A stretch of DNA of 64,000 bases. Source: Elysia crispata. Lineage: Eukaryota; Mollusca; Gastropoda; Plakobranchidae. The translations under genes were made by a program, and so were the position numbers. The stretch lies in contig JAWDGP010008052.1 of the NCBI GenBank assembly GCA_033675545.1, forward strand, positions 741,001 through 805,000, written 5' to 3'. Shown here in pieces: positions 1 to 33,313 of the stretch. Positions within the stretch are counted from its first letter, which is position 1; each line of letters starts with the position of its first letter. The notes under the pieces were generated by a model. It saw only the letters and a list, made by a program, of their open reading frames with translations. It was not told the DNA's origin and made no database searches.

Positions 1-1412
1 TATTATTATTTATATCCGACTTGATGAGAAGATAGTCTCAGAACAAGTTTATATATATCCATACTCGGGTTTACATTTGAGTGCCCTCTACCGGTATTCA
101 TTCATTTGAGAGAACATCAATGACAAATTTTTTATATGTTTGCTGGATAAGCGAAAAACTATTAGTAACGGATCATCGCAGCGATTTATTTATTAAAACA
201 AAACAACCGACTCCCGCCTATCCACTGAACGTATATACAGAAAAAGAACTAGAGTCTATTGTACAGACTAGATTATCTGAGATTGCGTTCGGTTTCAATA
301 AATTTCCTCACAAAGCAGCATTTTGCGCGGATAATTTTCAAGACTATAATTAAGCTTGTGTCATAATTATGGATCCAAAAGCCACATTTTTCACTTTTAA
401 TCCTAAACCATATCATGTTCATCTGAGCTAGGTGCGTTTTAAATGGTGTAATTTACATGCTTTGAGCCGCAGCCCAAAGTCGAGAGTCAAGCAAATCAGA
501 ACGTTTCTAAAGTAGCTGCATTATAAATAAAAAAAAATGCGATTGAAGCCATTAATCCACTTGATGCACAACAGATTAAAAGTTGTTGTTGTTTTTTGTT
601 TGTTTGTTTTGTTTTGTTTTCTTTTGCTGTATTGTGTTGTTGTTTTTATTTGTTTTTAATTCAAACAGATAAGAAAATGTTGTATAGAGAATTTTTTACC
701 TTTTAATCTTGAACGAAAGTCAAAATAGATGAGAATATCAGGTGAAACAAAGGCGAGATGGATTAGGCTGAATCTCTATTCCTATTTTTTTTCCTCAAAA
801 TATAAATCTCTGCATTGTTAGGCGGTACATTCTTGCAATCAACCTTTTTTCTTCTCCTCTGGAGTGGAGTTTCCGGTTATAATCGTGTTCGTCAACAGCC
901 TTATCGACAACTATTTTATTTTATACGAAACCAGAGCTAAGAGAGTGATATGACTGTGTTAGTGTTTTACAGGACAGGAAAATTAGAAAATAGGATTATT
1001 TTACTCTGAATTTTAAAGCCATCTTCAAAATAACTTTGGTACAGAGGGGACTCAAAACAATACGAAATGAAAATTACTGATTCGTCTGTGCTGTGAGCGT
1101 GAATAGTCAAATGATTTAATATATCAGTACGATATTTTTGTTGAAAGCTGTTAGTCTTAAGCGACCCGCGGCAATGTTGACTTTAATTATCTGTGGAAAC
1201 CGGTGTTACATTTTTAGTAGTATCCAAATCGCATACAGGAAACAGAAACCAATTTCAACACCCGATCTTACTTAAAAGCAGATGCAAAGAGTACTAGGTT
1301 TAAAGTTAGTAGAAGCTTTGAACTGAGCATGTTTTAGTTTTCAAGTGTATATTTTTTCACATTGCTTTTTTTAAATCTGATGTATTCTTTGTGCTATTTA
1401 TACCCCGAGCAC

Positions 1413-1650
<238 letters not shown>

Positions 1651-2783
1651 TTGAAGACACTAAAGCTATTAAAGTGGGAAGATTGATTTTGTGAAAACCA
1701 TAGCCTCTCTCAAGCTCCCTCCTATCCCACATTCCTTTCCAAATATTTGCTTTGAAACTGTTCAATGTACCAACCATTCTCAGTTATACTCAAACTCTTT
1801 TTTATTTTTCCGCCCCTTCTCGCGAGCACAGTTACTTTCTACTTATGCCACCGAAATGAAATGCAACTATCATCCACATACCGAATATCCCACCCGCTCT
1901 CCAGTCTTTTTTCCCGTTATCAGCGCCAGTGCTGCTGCAAATCGTACAGGGAGAACGGACCGCTGAACACAAGAGGATTGCCCCCCTCGCCCGGTGCAGT
2001 CCATATTTTCACGAGCGGGCCTCTTGTACCCCTGCAGTCATGAGCTTTGATGGACGGGTGTCACAATGGGCCAGTCCAACCCGGGAGGGGTGCTAGCTTC
2101 CATACTCTCACTCTACCTGTTCACCAATTATCGCGAAATTCCGTCAATTAACGCCTCGATTAGGTCATAAAGGCCAGTGAAATGATTGACCCGACTGACC
2201 CCAGAGTCTTTCAGGTCAAATCAGGCTTGTTTTACGCTTAAAACTTCGTCAAATTCCTAACGATCCTCCCACAAGCCGAAGGCGCGCGCTTTCACCTGGC
2301 CGGCGTTATCGCAACCCACCTCCCCTGTGGCTCGGACGAGCCTAAGTGCCAAGCGAATTTTCATTTTTGTCATGCTCTGTAAACTTGACTAGAAACATCA
2401 ATATCCATTGCTGTTGTGATTAATGGCCGTGTAACCAAACAAAAAAGCCGTCCCACTACAGAGAGTGCGGCTGTTTGGAGCTAAACCTGGCCGCGATTGT
2501 TCTCTTCCTTGAAGAACTGCTTATTGTGATCCCTGTATTAAATAGGGGGCTACTAAATATAAATGGGTGACCGGGGAAATGCAATGAGAGGGTGAAGCGC
2601 AGTACATGAATTCCATCTCCTTACCCTTCTTTTGTGGTTGTTTAAGACAGGGAGTTGAAAAATAGCAGATTAAACAGAAAAAAAAAGATAATACCACATA
2701 GAAGAGACCGCCTCGAAGCGACAACAGGCACGCCATTCTTCAAGTTTTGCGAAACGAAAGGATAGCAGCATGGCCTTGGAAAA

Positions 2784-2817
<34 letters not shown>

Positions 2818-3338
2818 GCCATTATGGGTAAATTGGTTCTTGGGGGTCTTTTTAGAATTTTTTCTTCTCTCTTATTAAATGAAATTTTAGGGATGGAAAA
2901 GGGTCGAGTTAAAGGAAAGTAGGAAACTTTGAGATCACGAATCACATCTTATAAGAAAGCGCCCGCAGTTATATGGCTATTTGAAGATGTTATTGTTTAA
3001 TGTTGGTCATAGTTTCAGAGCTTTCTGCACAAACAGGGGCAAGTTTGACACTATTCAGCGTGCCTGAGGTTTCAATAAACACTTCACAGTTCACCGGGGG
3101 AAAATGAGGTATGAATGAATTTAATGCGTGGAGAAAGAAAGAAAGGAGAAAAAGACACGAATAAAAGGAAGGAGATTTTCATTACTCGATACTACGTCTC
3201 GGAAATCACCATATGCGACTAATACTTTATACCAGCTTACTCTCTCTCTCTCTACAGACTCGCAATACTTCCATTTCTTTCCATCTTTTTTTCCCCTCTA
3301 AATCTTTCCCTGGCACCGCTTCTGCGGCTGCTGCTCGT

Positions 3339-3372
3339 CCACCACCACCACCACCACCATCATCAACATCAA

Positions 3373-3427
<55 letters not shown>

Positions 3428-3560
3428 TTCTTCTTCTTCTTCTTCTTCTTCTTCTTCTTCTTCTTCTTCTTCTTCTTCTTCTTCTTCTTCTTCTTCTTCT
3501 TCTTCTTCTTCTTCTTCTTCTTCTTCTTCTTCTTCCTCATCCTCCTCCTCCACCTCCACC
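3339..3560. repeat. (CAT)n/(CTT)n compound microsatellite
   Basis: CAC and CAT repeats to about 3425, then about 36 CTT repeats to 3535, then CTC repeats. The transition reads as one triplet mutating stepwise. Confidence 0.97.
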
Positions 3561-4096
3561 TCCTCCTATATCCTTTACTTTGCTTCTTATTTCTTAATCG
3601 TTTAATTTCATCTCTCTCCTCCTTACTTCCTCCGTCCCTCCCCTATCAGGTAGAATTTCTTTTTTGTCAGCATGTCGAGGTACCACGCTGTTAGCTGCTT
3701 CTTTATAAACTCAAATGATAGCCGCGGCAGGTTTTTCAACTTGAAGAGATTGTTGTTTGTTTCATGTGTCATAATTTTAGCCACGGGCTTTAATTTTCCT
3801 CACCCAGCGCGAACCTGGGGTACATGGAGTGGCGCTTTATTTGTTCAAGATTGTTATCGTGAATGCGCTGCAGACTCGCTGAAATGTATGACTGCGGATG
3901 TCGATTTTTGAAAGAGATATGTTTTTCGTATATATCTTACGCAAATAACGAAATCTGTTACCGTTTTCTCTCCTTTCTAGAGCGACATTGTGTAGGGTTT
4001 TTGTTCCGTTTTCTCCCCTTTGCCATACAAAATCGTGTTCAACGTGCAAAATATCGCCCATCTGTCGTTCATAAGAGCACGTTTTGTTTTGTTTTG

Positions 4097-4099
<3 letters not shown>

Positions 4100-4178
<79 letters not shown>
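4100..4178. repeat. (GA)n microsatellite
   Basis: Nearly perfect GA dinucleotides over about 78 bp. Confidence 0.97.
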
Positions 4179-4179
<1 letters not shown>

Positions 4180-4822
4180 AAGGAGAGTAGGAGAAGGAAA
4201 AGAAAAAAAAATAAAGAACCTAGAAATACGACTTTGTGTATAATGCTATGAAAGAATAAGCCAATAATTTTTTTTTTAACTTTAAATCTTCGATCTCTTT
4301 GGGACCTGCAGAACAAGTGTGACTAGATCTACACTCTGGCTAAATGCGATAAAAGGCATCCAATTCAAGGGTTGGCTGAGTAGGAGAAAAACAATGATCG
4401 TTTCGATACCACAATAATTGACACATTTGTCGTAACGTCACGGAGATTTTGATACAATCTTTTGATTGTAGTGGAATCATTCTGTGCGATCAATCTATTG
4501 TTGTACAGCATTTCGCATTTTTTTAAAACTCTTCTTTTAAATATGAGGTTGATTTTCTACATAATTATGTTATATTGTGGATCCAACTATTGGATAATTA
4601 ATCTATTTATTATTTTAAGAACAAGAAGGGTGTTTGAAATGTATGCACCCACAACGCTGTATTATCAGACCTCTTTGCATCCATAACATAAGCCCCCGTC
4701 AGGCCAGACGGAACTGAAAAAAATGGAGCCTAAAACTCATCTACCGCCAGTGTTAGGCTCGCACCCATGAAGATTCATGTGGATATCAGGGCAGGACTGG
4801 CGCTGTAACCCCACTTCCTGTT

Positions 4823-4860
4823 TCTCTCTGTCTCTCTGTCTCTGTCTCTCTGTCTCTCTG

Positions 4861-4892
<32 letters not shown>

Positions 4893-4899
4893 TCTCTCT

Positions 4900-4966
<67 letters not shown>

Positions 4967-4974
4967 CTCTCTCT
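4823..4974. repeat. (CT)n microsatellite with CTGT interruptions
   Basis: CT repeat of about 150 bp with TCTG interruptions in its 5' half, just upstream of TCF exon a. Confidence 0.95.
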
Positions 4975-5298
4975 TGGTTGAAATAAGCGCTTAAAAAAAA
5001 AGAAACCCCACGTTAAAAAAGCAAAGCCTGTATTATTTTAAAACCAATTATTACTTCGCGAATCTACAATGATAACCCAATTGTTGTGCTCTGGGATTCC
5101 GCGGATGTGTCATACTTCCGTCTGCCCACTTCCCGCTGTTTTCCAATATTTGGAAATAACTATGCATCGGCTGTATTTATTTATTATTTTTTTTTTAATA
5201 CACATTGTTACTATTTATCATTATCTTAATGAGTTTTTATCTCACACGATTTTATCTCATTTTTCCCCTTCTTCTTCTTTCCCGTTCATGTTCAACAG

Positions 5299-25322
<20,024 letters not shown>

Positions 25323-26760
25323 GCCCACTGAGCTGGTCAATCTAACAATAGTATTCTGCACTTTTGCTTATATACATGTAAATTTGTCACAAATATTTGT
25401 TCCTCTAGCTTTTAATTTTAACTTCATGAGAAAAGAAATGGATAACATACATTTCTACACAGTTATTTGAATGAAATATTCAGACTTGGTTGGTGAGCTT
25501 CAATGCCAGCTGTGATCTTTGGTACGCTAAGCTCCCACTGTAACATTTATATCAGGGATGGTCTTTTAAGATAATATGAAAAGGTGAAGCACTTCTTGGT
25601 GTCATAGGAATTATCTTGTTGATGAAATGAAAAATCTTTTGGATTTTTTTATTCTTAAAGAGTTAGAGTTAAGATAGTACCCATTGCTTCATAGCCAGCC
25701 ATATTTTGATTATTTTTGGCTTTTGATTTTTTTTTCTGAGGCTTCAAATTCCAAGATGATCTGTGTCAAAGGTTTCCATAATCACCTCCGCAACTATTAT
25801 TTTTCAATATGTATAGCTTGGCCTTGCATACTGAATTGTCTTAAAGTAATATCTTTCACTCAACATGCATTCATGATGTCACTGCCAACATGCTTTTGTT
25901 ATTATTATCTTTAATAAAAAAAAAAAAAAAAATAAGACAAAAACAACAAAAAATCAGTCCAGGGGAATGACACAAACACTTTACTTTTGTGACATGTAGA
26001 AGTAATGTTTTTGTAATCTTCATTGGTGAATGAACACAAAGTGGTGTACATAAATTTACAGTAAGAAGAAAGTTGGATTTAATCTTGGAATATGCGTTGG
26101 ATTCATTGAAGAGGCACATGCTGTTACCAACCATAGGACCATCCTCATTCATTTTGTTGGAGAGGGAGGTTTGAAACCAGAATTACACATATTGACATTT
26201 ATTGCATAATGTTACAATTTTTATACTTGCATATGTGCATTGCTTGGGACATTGCCAGTTTGTGAAATTATCCTAGAAATATTTTGTGAACTTGTGCATG
26301 GGATTTGAGCTAAGCATTAGCAATGGCCAGTGTAAATGTAATACATATCTAGCTATGTATATGTTTCTGGCATCTGTGATGCTTGACTTTGAACTGTATC
26401 ATACTTTTTATGTATAGTCTTTAAAGGAGATTGTATGCAATGAATGTGGATCTGATGAAGCGAACCAGAATCAAATTTATTCCCTTTCCTCTTGGGGTCG
26501 ACAATAAAGGAAAGCCTTGTCTTTCAAGGGATTTTTGTGCTAATAACGAATTATTACAAAGCATCCCAAAACAAGATCTTTTGTGAAGTTGTAGCCCAGG
26601 TAGGTTTTATTTGTCCTTTTATGCTAACAACAACAAAAAGTACAAAAATATATCTTTTTTATCCCTACACCTATGATAGAACATCAGATTACATCATTTT
26701 TATTTATAGACTGCAAGGAAATTTTTAATATACTCAATAAAGATGTGATGTCGTGGAATT
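25323..26760 (+). other. Probable TCF 3' untranslated region
   Basis: AT-rich and without coding signal. AATAAA hexamers lie at 25913-25918 (followed by a genomic A-run), 26503-26508 and 26736-26741. Which one is used cannot be told from sequence. Confidence 0.5.
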
Positions 26761-29459
26761 TTTATTTGTGTGTAAAGGGATGTTGTCGTGTGTTATTTTT
26801 CCTTTATTGTTCACATTCTTATGCCACATCCCATCGCCTGAAAGCTTACACGCAAAATTGACACGAGTGGAAAGCAATATAGGTAATATATGATATACTT
26901 TACTTGTAGAATACTGTTTATATCTTTAGATTTCAAGATTTTTAATGATGCAGTTCATCATTTTTGCTGCATGCCATTGTTCAACCTTAAACAAAATATG
27001 TGGTTAAAATTCTTAATTGTCTGCCTTTCTCTGTCCTAAATTTATTCTTTATTCTTCAAATATGAACAAAACCTATCATTATAGTTAGAATGTACAATTA
27101 CTTAAACAAGACTGGTGTAACTATTTTTTATTGCAAAAAAAATTGATGAATGATAATCATAAATCTCTTTCTTTTAAATTATCAATCTTTAATTGACACA
27201 GATAAATTTAGAAGGAATCAGAACTGATTTGGATTCTGAGTAGAGGTATCTGTTTTTGTTTTGATTTTTTTTTTATTATGGCAGGCCATGTTCAATTAAA
27301 TTGAAAATCCAGTGATAGATTTGTCATTGCTGAGAGGTTCAGTTGTAAGTTGATCATGAAAGCTTTGAATAATGTTCTTCATACAGCAAATTTTGAAGGT
27401 GTTTCACATGCAGTTCATAGTGCAATGTTCCATTTCTAAGTTACAAATTAGCAAGGCAGCTTATCCATCAACTTTGAGCTGTGCTATTGCATTTAAAATC
27501 TTCCCATATTCTTTGTTGATCGGCACAAGTTCAGTCATTCTGATCATTTGCTGGTCTCCTTTCCATTTTTTGTTTTAATGTAACTCTTCACTCTTTGAAA
27601 AAAAAAAAGAAAAAAAAAACGTCAAAATTTTTTTTCATTTGTTTTTATTTCTCTCTACATTTTGAGAAAGAAAAAAAAAATCATCTTTTCTTACATTCAT
27701 AATTTTTTGTTTCTCCTGTAAAGCCTGTCAAGCAGGCAGTGATGTGTGGAAAGTATTATTCTCAAACTGTTGATGTTGTACAGTGTAGTGTATGGCAAAA
27801 TTCTTTTGAGCTAATATTTACATATATGAAGGGTGTAGGTGACAGAAAAAGTGAGAGTGATGAAAAGAAGGCTTTGATGAAATAATATATTACATTCGTG
27901 GTAAAATAATTCAGTGGTTGTTACAAGTAAAAATGTTGTTTGATGTAAAAGTGAGGGTTGTCTTGCTACCAGTATTAATTATTTGCTTGTCATTTTCATT
28001 TTTTCATTCGCGAAAAGCTCAAGAAGATAAGTGTATTAAGGCATTAAAAGCATAAGTCGTCTTGTCTAAAGGTACAGCAATTTTTCTAGGAAAAAAAATG
28101 ACCCTTCCTTAGTAGGACTGCTTCCTGCAATTCCTTTAAATAGGAATTGGGCCATTGAATTTTTTGGTCAACTTGAGAGTAGTGTGTAACAGCTGCGCTT
28201 GTACATTTTTACTTATGCTCCTATGTTGCAATCATACTGGTTTTTTTTTCAAAACATTTCTGATTATGTTTTGATGTGATCAAACAGATGTGCCCAATAT
28301 GTGTCAAATGGAGAGCGCTATCAATGTGATTAGCTAGGGTCAGTAGGCCTTGATTAAAATTTTAAGATTTTTTAGTCTATATAATGCATAGTACAAATTC
28401 TTATATAATTTATTTTTTGTCAGCCAATACCGTGGTATGAAAAATTTGTGAGTATTATGCCAACTATGTGAGAGCATATTTCACATTATTTCATATGGAT
28501 TTAGCACACTTTATTGCACCATAGGTTAGGTTTTCTCAGATATTGTCACATTTATTGAACACTTCTTGTTTGTAACATGTTACAGATGGAACATCTGAGG
28601 GTTGTCATGTGTGAGCATATGTACAAAAGTAGTGTTTATACTTCAAACCATTACAGTAAGGAAATTATGGGGCACATCTTGTTCAAAAGCTTTGATAAAT
28701 CTCAAATTTAGGCATGTTTAGACAAATTATTATAAATCCAAATGGCTAAAATTATTTGAGGGGAGTAGGATGCAATACAATGAAAGAATGCAATCATGCA
28801 AATTAATAGTTTGAAGCCGACGTAAATTCATGGTGTGTGAAACTATATTAACCCTGGCCTTAGAATTATTCTGACCTAAGGTAAGCTCAACTTTCCTTGT
28901 CATGTATAATGCATAGGTGTTGCACCTGTCCCCTTGCTTGATAAGCAGCTATTATGGTCAGTTTAAATGAAGAATATTATAGTTGAAACTGATTTTTTTT
29001 CATTAAAGAACATCCATGCTTGACTTGGAAATGTAGAACTAGGTTTACAAATTGCTCATGAAATTGGTTTATAGAAGGAAGTCTCAATGTCTAAAAAGTA
29101 AGAATACAGAAAGCAGAATTACAAATTTGATCCCAAGAAAAAAAAACCCAGTGATTCGGTTAAACTTCGAGTTTGCACAACTTGTCTGTTTTTAAACACA
29201 ATTTTTTTTTTTTAAAATTTGACATCTGACTCATTAGTGCTGATCTCAAGACAAGTATAATGGTGTAATAATGCATCTGTGATTATGCGCTTGAATTGGT
29301 TATGTTCTTGTTGGGATCGAGAAAAACAATTGTGAGGCATCCAGGCTTATTCAATCACAAGTTTCCTTGATTTTTTTTTTTTTAAATTCAGATCCTTTTA
29401 AATGTCAAGAATTCTCTTTCCTAACCTTTTTTCCCTTTCTTATTAACAAAATAATGTAC
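26761..29459. other. Intergenic, nothing recognised
   Basis: AT-rich DNA between the TCF 3' end and the left inverted-repeat arm. No open frame with coding character, no transposon ends and no strong tandem repeat. It may include longer 3' UTR forms of TCF. Confidence 0.6.
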
Positions 29460-32140
29460 ATTTCAATTTAGTACTGAAAATTCCAACTTGTGATTTATTT
29501 AATCTGGCTGCCTCTCAAAGATATAGTTGGCTACTAGTGACAACTCTCTGAATATTTGCAGTTGTTGGTTGACACTGCCACTTTCTTCTTCACCATGTTT
29601 TTTCGATTGTCTTGTCATTTTTCCTCATATTTAAGTGAAGCAATATAATTCTGCCTTTTCTCAGATGAAGATTATATAATTCTTTTTTTTTTTTTCAAAT
29701 GTTCTTTTACTCATACAGCCGTGAAACAAATGAAAGGGAGGGAACAAAATACAGAAATATGAGCAGTGTCTGACTTGTCTCTCTGCCCTGCCTGTTTTAT
29801 TTCTTTGTTGCTGATTGATTTACTTGTGTGGAGAGCTTAACCACATAACTTTTCTCATTGTGCCGAGATGAGCTCGAGATTGGATAATCTGTTTTAGTTT
29901 GACTTGTTGTGAACTACATGACACAAGGAGACTTGCTTTCCATTAAGCTTTAACAACTTTCCAGTGGCCATAATTATTTTTTACTTTATTTTTTTTTGTC
30001 CTCTTTCTCTGCTTAAAATTTTGTAAATTGATTTTGAAAAGTGGTAATGTTGTTTGACAAGACTATCAAAATGTTTTTAGTGTTTTTTCCCCTTACTTGT
30101 TAGCTTTGGCAGGCAATATCCCATAATAAAATGTTTACCACGTAAAATAGTTAAGTAAGCTATAACTTTGTGGAATGTGTGCCTTTTTTTGGGGTTACCC
30201 TTTTCCTTATATTTTTAGTCTTTGATTGAGGTGTGCTCTCTGTGTTTTTCCATCCTTTGAAGCATTATGAACTTGTCAGGTAATCATGCTGTTGATTTAT
30301 ATTTTCTGAGTGAAGATGCTGCTCGGCTGATCGTTATCATCAAAAGTCCTTCCTCCTCCCTAGCATTACGATTGTTTTCAGTATCGTTTTCCTTTTTTCA
30401 ATCATTTGTAGATCTGCTACAAAGCAATTATCTCCCTACAGAAGAGTTTAAGCGGGTATTAATTTTATGTTATCTTGTCATCATGGCACTTGTATAAAAT
30501 GATTTCGTTGATGTCCTATGATCATTATCGTTTTTTTGTCATTTTAAAGAAATGTCTATATCAACATAACAAATCAATAAAAGAAGAAAACCAGATCTAT
30601 ACTAAACACTATTCTTTGTGTTTTCTTCATTGAAGTATTAAGAGTGTCTGTTCCGTAAGAAAGATTATTTATTGAGTGCAAAAAAGCGTGAAAGATAACT
30701 ATTATGAGGCGGTTTATCAAAGATGCATACATTTTACAGATGATCGAGGTACATCATTAGCACCCCCCTCCCCCTCCCACTCTGCCTTCTTTATTTTTGT
30801 ATGTAAAACTTAAAAATCTGTGTCAGTGTTTGCATCTGCATGATTAAGTATTTACTTTAGGATGAAAGGCATCCTTTTTTTCAATTTTAAATTGAATTTA
30901 ATTATTGTTGAGGCCAACTTCCACACATATTTACTTTTTTAATTCTGAGTAACTCAAATGAGATATGAAGTAGGCTACTAATAAAAGAAGAAGAGGGAAC
31001 ATTTGATAGTTCGTTATAAGGCATTGATCCTTTTTTTCTCTCTCGTATTTGCATGCAATGCATTGATTATTTTGCTTTCTTATTAGAATCCAAATTGGTT
31101 GTGATTTTCGTGTTACCTCCATCAATTCTGTTTCTGTGCTAAACATTCAGACAATAGGCAGCATTACAAGTTATTTTCAAGACATTCTGCTCACAATCCA
31201 TGAGACAAATCGTTACTTTTCTCAAGGTAAAATAAAGAGAAAATATTAATTATAAAAATAAAAAAAAACACGTCCATGTCAACAAAAGTATGAAATCAAT
31301 GTAGACACTTTAATATAATTTATGATGTCCCAGGAAAATACTGAAGATTGATTATATTGATTAAAAAAACTAAACCCATGAAATAGGATCTGGTTTTAAA
31401 AAAATTGAATTACACTAAATTATACACAAAAGCAAACCTATCAGAACATAAGAGCACCAATTATATTCTAAAATTTAACATATAAATACATATTTTTGAA
31501 AAACAAGACTTTTCTCCTGCCAAAAAATTTATCGGTTTTAAACGTCATCTTTCATTTATTTAGCAAAACAACATGAAATACATGTAATGATACTTCAAAT
31601 TGCCTTTTTTTATATATATATATAGCATGAAATTTTTACAATATAATTACATGTATATATGTATAATGTAATTCTTTAGAGCACCATCCTACATCTCACC
31701 TTGAAGTCGGAGTAAAACAATTTGTCCTAAACATGGACCAAACAAATCTAAATAACAGTGCACAACTTTCCATTAGCCGAAGGCAGGCCCGAAATTCATT
31801 CCTAGTTCATACATCACACATCTCAAAAACCCATATGATCTTGATCTATTGTTTCCGTGTAAGTAAACTGATAAAAGGACATTTTTATACAGCACAGTAA
31901 AGAACATAATTATTAAAAATTTGCAGCAAACTGCTTGAAATTGAATTTGTTTTGACATTAAACCGTGTAGAAAGCACGTAACTCACCTACTCATCTAGCA
32001 TGATTTCAAAGTTGCAGCAATCACAGGATGGTCATAAAGAGTTGCCAGAGGAGCTAAATTTTAAATGAATAGATCCACAGACCTGAAAAAAACAAATAGG
32101 AATAGGCTACCAGCTCATAAACAATGACTTTCAAAAGTTG

Positions 32141-32860
32141 TCACTTGTTCACTGGAAATCCAAAATTTACAAAGAGAAAAAAGGAAAAAAATTAATTGAC
32201 ATTAAATTTTATAGTGCAAGAAGAGGAGTATTCTTAAAGCTAACATTATTGCTTTTAAATACATTTGTTCACTTGAAATCCAAAATTTATAAAAAAAAGA
32301 AAAAAAAAAAAAAAAAAAAAAAAAGAATAAGGAGCATTCTCAAAGCTAACATAAATGCCTTCAAATAAATTAAAATGACTGTAAGACTAAGGCAAGTAGG
32401 AGAAAAGTTGAGCAAATAAATACAATGTGGAAAAAACTTTTCTGTCCTAAGCACCGACAGGTGTCATGAGAAACAGTTTTCTAAATCTGGAATATAATCA
32501 AAATGTTAACTATTGATCCTTTAAATTGAAGATCAAAGAAAAATTTTTCATAACTACATAAACAAATAATCTTTGGCTATAGAAAATGAAGCAAGAGCCA
32601 AGAAAAGCATAGGCTACTTATTTCACACACATACAAATTAGTTCTGTATGCAAAAATAAACACTCTCAACTGAAAATATGCAACTTTGTAGGCCTTTTCA
32701 ACTGCTGTTTGTATAGTAAACTACATGTAATGAATGTTAAGTATTCAAAAATACGCAAGTATTCTTCCATAAATAAAGTATTGACAACTATGAATTTGTA
32801 TACTGCAAACTCACCCTCTTGACTGATTGGTTCAGCAGCTGCTGGCATAGGCTTGTCTGT
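32141..32860 (-). pseudogene. Partial inverted copy of the last two pyrophosphatase exons
   Basis: On the minus strand, 32860-32815 copies exon 11. It follows an AG, reads TDKPMPAAAEPISQE with two more codons than the parent (46 versus 40 bp, frame kept), and has an intact GTGAG donor. At 32151-32141 the last exon begins after TTTCCAG and reads V-N-K-TGA. The parent's WYYVIPGAK is gone, through a deletion that joins the exon to sequence matching 59613. Exons 1-10 are absent beyond the GA tract. It is therefore a 3' fragment, unless an inversion or an unseen transcript supplies upstream exons. Both remaining splice sites look usable. Confidence 0.85.
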
Positions 32861-32885
32861 CTTAAAATTAATAATAATTGAAAGA

Positions 32886-33313
<428 letters not shown>

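Noticed and set aside
81-353. 90-codon open frame starting at GTG with an internal ATG at 120
   Set aside because: The composition is not impossible for a protein, but there is no recognisable motif, no homologue I know and no splice or promoter context.
3213-3605. Open frames of poly-Ser, poly-Glu or poly-Lys across triplet repeats
   Set aside because: They are translations of the CAT/CTT microsatellite in different frames and strands, with no unique coding sequence or splice context. The same applies to poly-Asn, poly-Ile, poly-Tyr, Leu-Ser and Arg-Glu frames over other microsatellites.
30267-30497. 76-codon open frame in the left arm
   Set aside because: The matching part of the right arm does not keep the frame, and both lie downstream of the pyrophosphatase stop, so it is non-coding flank.
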